The notes below the pieces were generated by a model. The model was not told where the DNA came from. It saw only the letters and a program-made list of their open reading frames with translations, and did no database searches. The position numbers were made by a program, and so were the translations under genes. A stretch of 5,807 nt of DNA, taken from NCBI GenBank assembly GCA_025964935.1, contig JAOPXW010000368.1, positions 1-5,807 of the forward strand, in the 5' to 3' direction. The stretch comes from Friedmanniella sp. (GTDB lineage: Bacteria > Actinomycetota > Actinomycetes > Propionibacteriales > Propionibacteriaceae). This document shows positions 1 through 3,708 of this stretch, in pieces (the stretch's first letter is position 1; each line of letters begins with the position of its first letter).

Positions 1-1179
1 CGGGCCGCCGGGGGCCGCTGGCTCGACCCGGCCGACCTGGGCCTGGCCGAGGGTCCGACCGAGGGCGGGCGCGAGGCGGCGGCGGCGTACGCGGTGGTGC
101 TGGACGGCATCCTGGGCATCGGCGGGCGTGCCGGTCTGACCGGCGTCCCGGCCCGGGTGGTGGCCGCGGTCGCCGCCCACGACCTCCCGGTGATCGCCTG
201 CGACCTCCCCTCGGGGGTGGCGGCCGACACCGGGGCCGCGCCGGGGACCGTCGTGGCGGCCCGGCGGACCGTCACCTTCGGGGTGCTCAAGCCCTGCCAC
301 CTGCTGGAGCCCGCGCGCAGCCTCTGCGGCGAGGTCGAGCTGGTCGACATCGGGCTCGACCCCACCGCCGCCGAGCCGGTGCTGGCCGGACTGGACGAGG
401 CGGGGCTGGCGGCGTCCTGGCCCTACCCGGCCGCGTCGGCCGACAAGTACGCCCGGGGCGTGGTGGGGATCGACACCGGCTCCGAGCAGTATCCCGGGGC
501 CGCCGTGATGTCGACCTACGGTGCGGTCTACGCCGGGGCCGGGATGGTCCGCTTCCTCGGGGCCGAGCGCCCCGCCCAGGTCATCGGGGCCCAGCTGCCC
601 AACGTCGTCTTCTCCCCGGGCCGGGTGCAGGCCCACCTCTTCGGCTCCGGCTGGGGCGAGCGCCCCGACGGGGCGCAGGTGCTGGCCCGGGCGGCCGAGG
701 ACGGGGTGCCCGCCGTGGTCGACGCCGACGGTCTGACCTTCCTGCCGCCCCGCTGCCCCCCACACTGGCTGCTCACCCCGCACGCGGGCGAGCTCGCGCG
801 GCTGCTCGGGCGCGAGCGGGCCTGGGTCGAGGAGGACCCGGTCCGGGCCGCGCGGGCCGGCTCCGCCCGGACCGGCGCCACCGTGCTGCTCAAGGGCGCG
901 GCCCAGGTCGTGGCCGCACCGGGGACCTCATTGGTCCGGGTCGCCCTGCCCGGCCCCTCCTGGACCGCGCAGGCCGGCTCCGGCGACGTGCTCGGCGGCC
1001 TCTGCGCCGCGCTGCTCGCCGCCGGCTGCTCACCGGCCGAGGCCGGCCAGCTGGGGGCGTCGGTCCAGGCGTACGCGGCGACCCGCAGTCCCGGGGTGCT
1101 GCCGCCGGTCGAGCTGGCCCGCACGGTGGGGGCGCTGCTCGGCGACCTGCAGGCGCAGACCCGGCGGGGGAGGCGATGA
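1..1179 (+). CDS. nnr: Bifunctional NAD(P)H-hydrate epimerase / ADP-dependent NAD(P)H-hydrate dehydratase (5' end missing)
   Basis: Repairs NADHX and NADPHX, the hydrated damage forms of the nicotinamide cofactors: the epimerase domain interconverts R and S forms and the dehydratase domain restores NAD(P)H using ADP. The frame is open from base 1 with no start, so the beginning of the epimerase domain is outside the window; 392 residues are visible. Seen here: the end of the YjeF_N-type epimerase fold, with DGILGIGG (visible residues 35-42) and the CDLPSGVAADTG segment (Asp68). Then comes the ribokinase-like dehydratase: DKYARGVVG (about 148-156), VVDADGL, LTPHAGE, LLKGA and the catalytic loop AGSGDVL (Asp329). 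The C-terminus looks complete. An in-frame GTG at 94 lies inside the epimerase domain and is not a credible start. The stop overlaps alr by four bases (ATGA). The usual Asn-Pro-Thr-Gly stretch before the catalytic loop reads ALPGPSW here, a mild departure from the family as I recall it. Confidence 0.92.
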   Translation, partial: RAAGGRWLDPADLGLAEGPTEGGREAAAAYAVVLDGILGIGGRAGLTGVPARVVAAVAAHDLPVIACDLPSGVAADTGAAPGTVVAARRTVTFGVLKPCHLLEPARSLCGEVELVDIGLDPTAAEPVLAGLDEAGLAASWPYPAASADKYARGVVGIDTGSEQYPGAAVMSTYGAVYAGAGMVRFLGAERPAQVIGAQLPNVVFSPGRVQAHLFGSGWGERPDGAQVLARAAEDGVPAVVDADGLTFLPPRCPPHWLLTPHAGELARLLGRERAWVEEDPVRAARAGSARTGATVLLKGAAQVVAAPGTSLVRVALPGPSWTAQAGSGDVLGGLCAALLAAGCSPAEAGQLGASVQAYAATRSPGVLPPVELARTVGALLGDLQAQTRRGRR

Positions 1180-2384
1180 CCGACCCGTACGCCGCCGGCG
1201 GGGCGATCGACCCGGCGACGGCCTGCGCCGAGATCGACCTGGCCGCCTTCCGGGCCAACGTGACCGCCCTGGCCGCGCACGTCGCCCCGACCCGGCTGAT
1301 GGTGGTGGTCAAGGCCGACGGCTACGGCCACGGGATGCTGGCCTGCGCCCGGGAGGCCCGGATCGCGGGGGCCCACTGGCTCGGGGCGGCCACCCCCGCC
1401 GAGGCCCTGCTGCTGCGGGAGTCCGGGGACACCGGACCGCTGCTGACCTGGCTGTACGGCGTGGGGGAGGACCTGGCCCCGCTGGTCGCCGCCGAGGTGG
1501 ACGTGTCGGTGCAGTCGCTGGACCAGCTCTCCCGGGTGGTGGCCGCCGCGGCCACGACCGAGCAGCGGGCCCGGGTGCACCTGAAGGTCGACACCGGTCT
1601 GGCCCGGAACGGCTGCCCGCCGGCCCTGTGGCCGGAGCTGTGCGCCGAGGCGGCCGAGGCCGAGGACACGGGCGCGGTGCAGGTCGTCGGGGTCTGGTCG
1701 CACCTGGCCGCCGCCGACGAGCCCGGCCACCCGGCCACCCCGCACCAGCTCGCGGCCTTCACGGCGGCGTACGCGCAGGCCCGGGTCGCCGGACTGGAGC
1801 CCTCGCTGCGGCACCTCGGCAACTCCGCCGGCGCCCTGGTGCTGCCCGAGGCCCACTTCGACCTGGTCCGGGTCGGGATCGCGGCGTACGGCATCGACCC
1901 GGCCCCGGGTCTGGCCGCCCGGGCCGGGGTCACCCTCCGTCCGGCGATGCGGCTGCGGGCCGAGCTCGCCGCGGTCCGGCCCCTCGCCACCGGGGCCGGG
2001 GTCTCGTACGGCTGGACCTGGACCGCCGACCGCGACACCGTGGTGGGGCTGGTGCCCCTGGGCTACGCCGACGGCATCCCGCGGCACGCGAGCAACCGGG
2101 CCGAGGTGGCGGTGCCGCCGCGGTCCGGCTCGGGGTCACCGCAGCGGGTGCCGGACCGCGCGCCGGTCCGCGGTCGGGTCTGCATGGACCAGTTCGTGGT
2201 CGACCTGGGCCCCGGGTCGCGGGCCGAGCCGGGCGACGAGGTCGTGCTCTTCGGCGCGGGCGCCGAGGGTGAGCCCACCGCCGAGGACTGGGCTGCGTGG
2301 TGCGACACCATCGGCTACGAGGTGGTCACCCGGATCGGGGCCCGGGTGCCCCGCCGCTACCTCAACGCCAGCCAGGTGCGCTGA
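1176..2384 (+). CDS. alr: Alanine racemase (PLP-dependent)
   Basis: Interconverts L- and D-alanine in the cytoplasm and so supplies D-alanine for peptidoglycan. The 402-residue protein has the fold type III barrel followed by a beta domain. Visible landmarks: AEIDLAAFRANV (18-29), the PLP-lysine motif VVKADGYGHG (Lys46), LKVDTGLARNG (about 136-146, Lys137 and Arg144), SHLA (175-178), HLGNSAG (213-219), the second catalytic base in SYG (Tyr278), GRVCMDQ (333-339) and a C-terminal GYEVVTRIGARVPRRY. Length is slightly above the usual 360-390, partly because of a Pro/Arg/Ser-rich stretch (about 313-330) just before GRVCMD. Start: the ATG overlaps the nnr stop. A later in-frame GTG at 1260 would remove the conserved N-terminal strand. 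The purine-rich GGGGGAGG sits only about two bases from the ATG, so coupling to nnr translation is likely. Its stop overlaps the hydrolase start by one base. Confidence 0.97.
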   Translation: MTDPYAAGGAIDPATACAEIDLAAFRANVTALAAHVAPTRLMVVVKADGYGHGMLACAREARIAGAHWLGAATPAEALLLRESGDTGPLLTWLYGVGEDLAPLVAAEVDVSVQSLDQLSRVVAAAATTEQRARVHLKVDTGLARNGCPPALWPELCAEAAEAEDTGAVQVVGVWSHLAAADEPGHPATPHQLAAFTAAYAQARVAGLEPSLRHLGNSAGALVLPEAHFDLVRVGIAAYGIDPAPGLAARAGVTLRPAMRLRAELAAVRPLATGAGVSYGWTWTADRDTVVGLVPLGYADGIPRHASNRAEVAVPPRSGSGSPQRVPDRAPVRGRVCMDQFVVDLGPGSRAEPGDEVVLFGAGAEGEPTAEDWAAWCDTIGYEVVTRIGARVPRRYLNASQVR

Positions 2385-3478
2385 TGGCGGCGCCGCGGAC
2401 CCAGGGCTTCGGGCTGCTGGCCGGGGTCCTGGCCCTGGCCGTCGGTGGGGTGGCGGCCGGGCTGGAGCTGGAGCGCCGGGTCGTCACCAAGCGCATCACG
2501 CGCTCCCGTCGGCCGGACGAGGAGGGCTTCTTCCGGCTGCGGTCGGACGGACCCGACGTCACCACGCCCGACGGCGTGGTCCTGCACACCGAGATCGACG
2601 AGGTGCAGCCGCGCGCGGCGGACGACCCCCGCCCCGACCCCCCGGCCGGCTCGGAGGAGCTGACCCTGGTCTTCGTGCACGGCTACGCGCTGACCATGGA
2701 CTGCTGGCACTTCCAGCGCAAGGCGTTCCGCGGCCGGGTCCGTCAGGTGTTGTACGACCAGCGCTCGCACGGCCGCTCGACCCGGTCCGCCCCGGAGCTG
2801 TGCCGGATGCCCCAGCTCGCGGCGGACCTCCGGCAGGTCCTGGACGAGGTGGCCGGGACCGGGCCCGTGGTGCTGGTCGGCCACTCGATGGGCGGCATGA
2901 CGATCATGCGCCTGACCCAGACTCATCCCGAGCTGTTCGGCACCCGGGTCGTCGGGGTGGCGCTGTTCTCCACCGCGGCGGGGGAGATGGCCGACTACTC
3001 CCCGATCCGGGGCGTTCCCGGACGGGCGTTCGCCGCGGTCGCCCCGCCGCTGCTGGCCACCCTGAACCGGCTGCCCGAGCTGGTCGAGCGAAGCCGCCGG
3101 GCCGGCAGCGACCTCGGCTACGTGGTCACCCGGCGGATGGCCTTCGGCTCCGACGTGCCGTCCAGCTACGTCGAGTTCGTCAGCCAGATGCTGGGCGAGC
3201 TGCCGCTGGAGGTCGTCGGCGACTTCTACCCCGCCTTCGCCGAGCTGGACGAGTACTCCGCGTTCGCCATCCTGAGCCGGATCGAGACCGCGGTCGTGGG
3301 CGGCGAGGACGACATGCTGACCTCCATCACCCACACGGACCGCATCATCGAGCTGCTGCCCGGGGCGGAGGTGCTCAAGGTCCCCGACTGCGGCCACCTC
3401 GGCATGATCGAGCACCACCCGGTCTTCAACGAGGTGCTCGACCACCTGGTCGAGCGGGTCTGCCGGCACCTCACCTGA
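2384..3478 (+). CDS. Alpha/beta hydrolase with N-terminal membrane anchor, alr-linked
   Basis: A 364-residue alpha/beta-hydrolase-fold protein, probably an esterase, lipase or related enzyme; the substrate is unknown. Residues about 9-26 form a hydrophobic Gly/Ala/Leu/Val segment followed by a basic stretch (ERRVVTKRITRSRR), which suggests a single N-terminal anchor with no evident cleavage site. Catalytic elements: VFVHGY oxyanion region (96-101), YDQRSHGRS, nucleophile elbow GHSMGG (Ser168), acid in GGEDDML (Asp310 fits the GxxDxLT pattern, Asp309 is the alternative) and CGHLGM (His338). Start: ATG at 2384 in the overlap TGATG with alr, with AGGTG five bases upstream. An earlier in-frame ATG at 2297 lies deep in alr and would add 29 unlikely residues. 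From memory, Streptomyces carries a closely similar protein between alr and tsaE, with matching FQRKA, YDQ-GHGRS and GTRV-GVAL segments. Here the gene is followed by a helicase instead. Confidence 0.93.
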   Translation: MAAPRTQGFGLLAGVLALAVGGVAAGLELERRVVTKRITRSRRPDEEGFFRLRSDGPDVTTPDGVVLHTEIDEVQPRAADDPRPDPPAGSEELTLVFVHGYALTMDCWHFQRKAFRGRVRQVLYDQRSHGRSTRSAPELCRMPQLAADLRQVLDEVAGTGPVVLVGHSMGGMTIMRLTQTHPELFGTRVVGVALFSTAAGEMADYSPIRGVPGRAFAAVAPPLLATLNRLPELVERSRRAGSDLGYVVTRRMAFGSDVPSSYVEFVSQMLGELPLEVVGDFYPAFAELDEYSAFAILSRIETAVVGGEDDMLTSITHTDRIIELLPGAEVLKVPDCGHLGMIEHHPVFNEVLDHLVERVCRHLT

Positions 3479-3487
3479 CCAGCGCGC

Positions 3488-3515
3488 GGGTGCCCGGTCG
3501 GTGGTCGGGGCGCCC
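3488..3515 (+). terminator. Possible terminator hairpin after the hydrolase
   Basis: Ten bases after the hydrolase stop, 3488-3495 can pair with 3508-3515 (eight base pairs, including one G-T, around a 12-base loop). No run of T follows, so it would be at best the U-poor kind of terminator often proposed in high-GC actinobacteria. In such GC-rich DNA a stem of this size could also arise by chance. It also overlaps the region where a -35 box of the next promoter would lie. Confidence 0.25.
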
Positions 3516-3524
3516 TCCTCGGAC

Positions 3525-3533
3525 TGGTAGGCT
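3525..3533 (+). promoter_or_regulatory. Extended -10 promoter for the helicase gene
   Basis: TGG followed by TAGGCT (3528-3533) matches the actinobacterial housekeeping pattern TAnnnT, with the TGn extension that can replace a weak -35. Nothing convincing resembling TTGACA lies 16-19 bases upstream. Transcription would start near 3539-3541 and give a leader of about 168 nt. The position between a coupled operon and an unrelated gene fits a promoter. The start point is inferred, not shown. Confidence 0.55.
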
Positions 3534-3581
3534 AGGGGTCACCCGGTTGCCATCCTGCAGCTTGGGACACCGCGCCCTCCG

Positions 3582-3701
3582 ATGGAGCAAGGCGCATCTG
3601 GGTTCGTCTTCCCACCTCTGACGATCGGCCTCGTCGCTGATCCGGTTCGGGCGCTGACGTGCCTGAGCAACTGTCCGCGCACGACCGCGGGCAAGAAGTG
3701 A
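3582..3701 (+). CDS. Possible 39-residue upstream ORF in the helicase leader
   Basis: An ATG at 3582 opens 39 codons ending in TGA at 3699-3701. The peptide starts MEQGASGFVFPP and ends CLSNCPRTTAGKK. The stop lies inside the helicase ribosome binding site, seven bases before its ATG, which is the geometry expected for a leader peptide that controls or couples downstream translation. Against it: no Shine-Dalgarno sequence precedes the ATG (the upstream bases are CGCCCTCCG), the ATG overlaps the tip of a hairpin, and nine of 39 third positions are A or T, unlike the neighbouring genes. I regard it as a candidate only; the same bases are at least as well explained as a structured RNA leader. 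Confidence 0.22.
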   Translation: MEQGASGFVFPPLTIGLVADPVRALTCLSNCPRTTAGKK

Positions 3702-3702
3702 G
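3693..3702 (+). promoter_or_regulatory. Ribosome binding site of the helicase gene
   Basis: AAGAAGTGAG ends six bases before the ATG at 3709 and partly matches AAGGAGGTGA. It fixes the start: reading upstream in the same frame there is no ATG or GTG before an in-frame TGA at 3664-3666, so 3709 is the first possible start. The preceding hairpin (3672-3693) shares its last base with this site. Confidence 0.6.
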
Positions 3703-3708
3703 ACACCC

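Larger units (their letters stand above)
3541..3708 (+). promoter_or_regulatory. Structured 5' leader of the DEAD-box helicase mRNA
   Basis: This stretch is about 66% GC, clearly below the flanking genes, yet it can form a row of local hairpins. Found by hand: 3572-3580 with 3584-3595 (nine pairs, three-base bulge at 3588-3590, GAT loop); a weak 3599-3602 with 3611-3614; 3619-3624 with 3631-3636 (six pairs); 3645-3654 with 3659-3668 (ten pairs including three G-T/T-G, TGAC loop); and 3672-3679 with 3686-3693 (eight pairs, one wobble, loop CACGAC). The last stem ends directly at the ribosome binding site. Genes for bacterial RNA helicases are often controlled after transcription, for example by cold or by their own product, so a regulatory leader is plausible. 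I do not recognise a named RNA family, and no folding energy was computed. Confidence 0.5.

Noticed and set aside
528..2087. 519-codon minus-strand frame across nnr and alr
   Set aside because: It crosses two well-supported + strand genes, has no family motifs and has the Gly/Arg/Pro-rich composition of a shadow frame.
2384..2465. Cleavable signal peptide on the hydrolase
   Set aside because: The hydrophobic segment has no positive n-region of note before it and no clear Ala-x-Ala cleavage site, and it is followed by many Arg/Lys. An uncleaved anchor is the better reading.
2357..3469. 370-codon minus-strand frame opposite the hydrolase
   Set aside because: The + strand frame has a full Ser-Asp-His hydrolase signature; the minus-strand translation shows no domain.
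2269..3621. 450-codon + strand frame overlapping the hydrolase and the gap
   Set aside because: It is out of frame with the hydrolase, is Gly/Arg/Pro-rich throughout, and has no motif or ribosome binding site.
3596..3650. GGTTCG motifs suggesting a tRNA T-arm
   Set aside because: GGTTCG occurs twice (3601 and 3644), but no acceptor stem, anticodon arm or other tRNA landmark fits around either.
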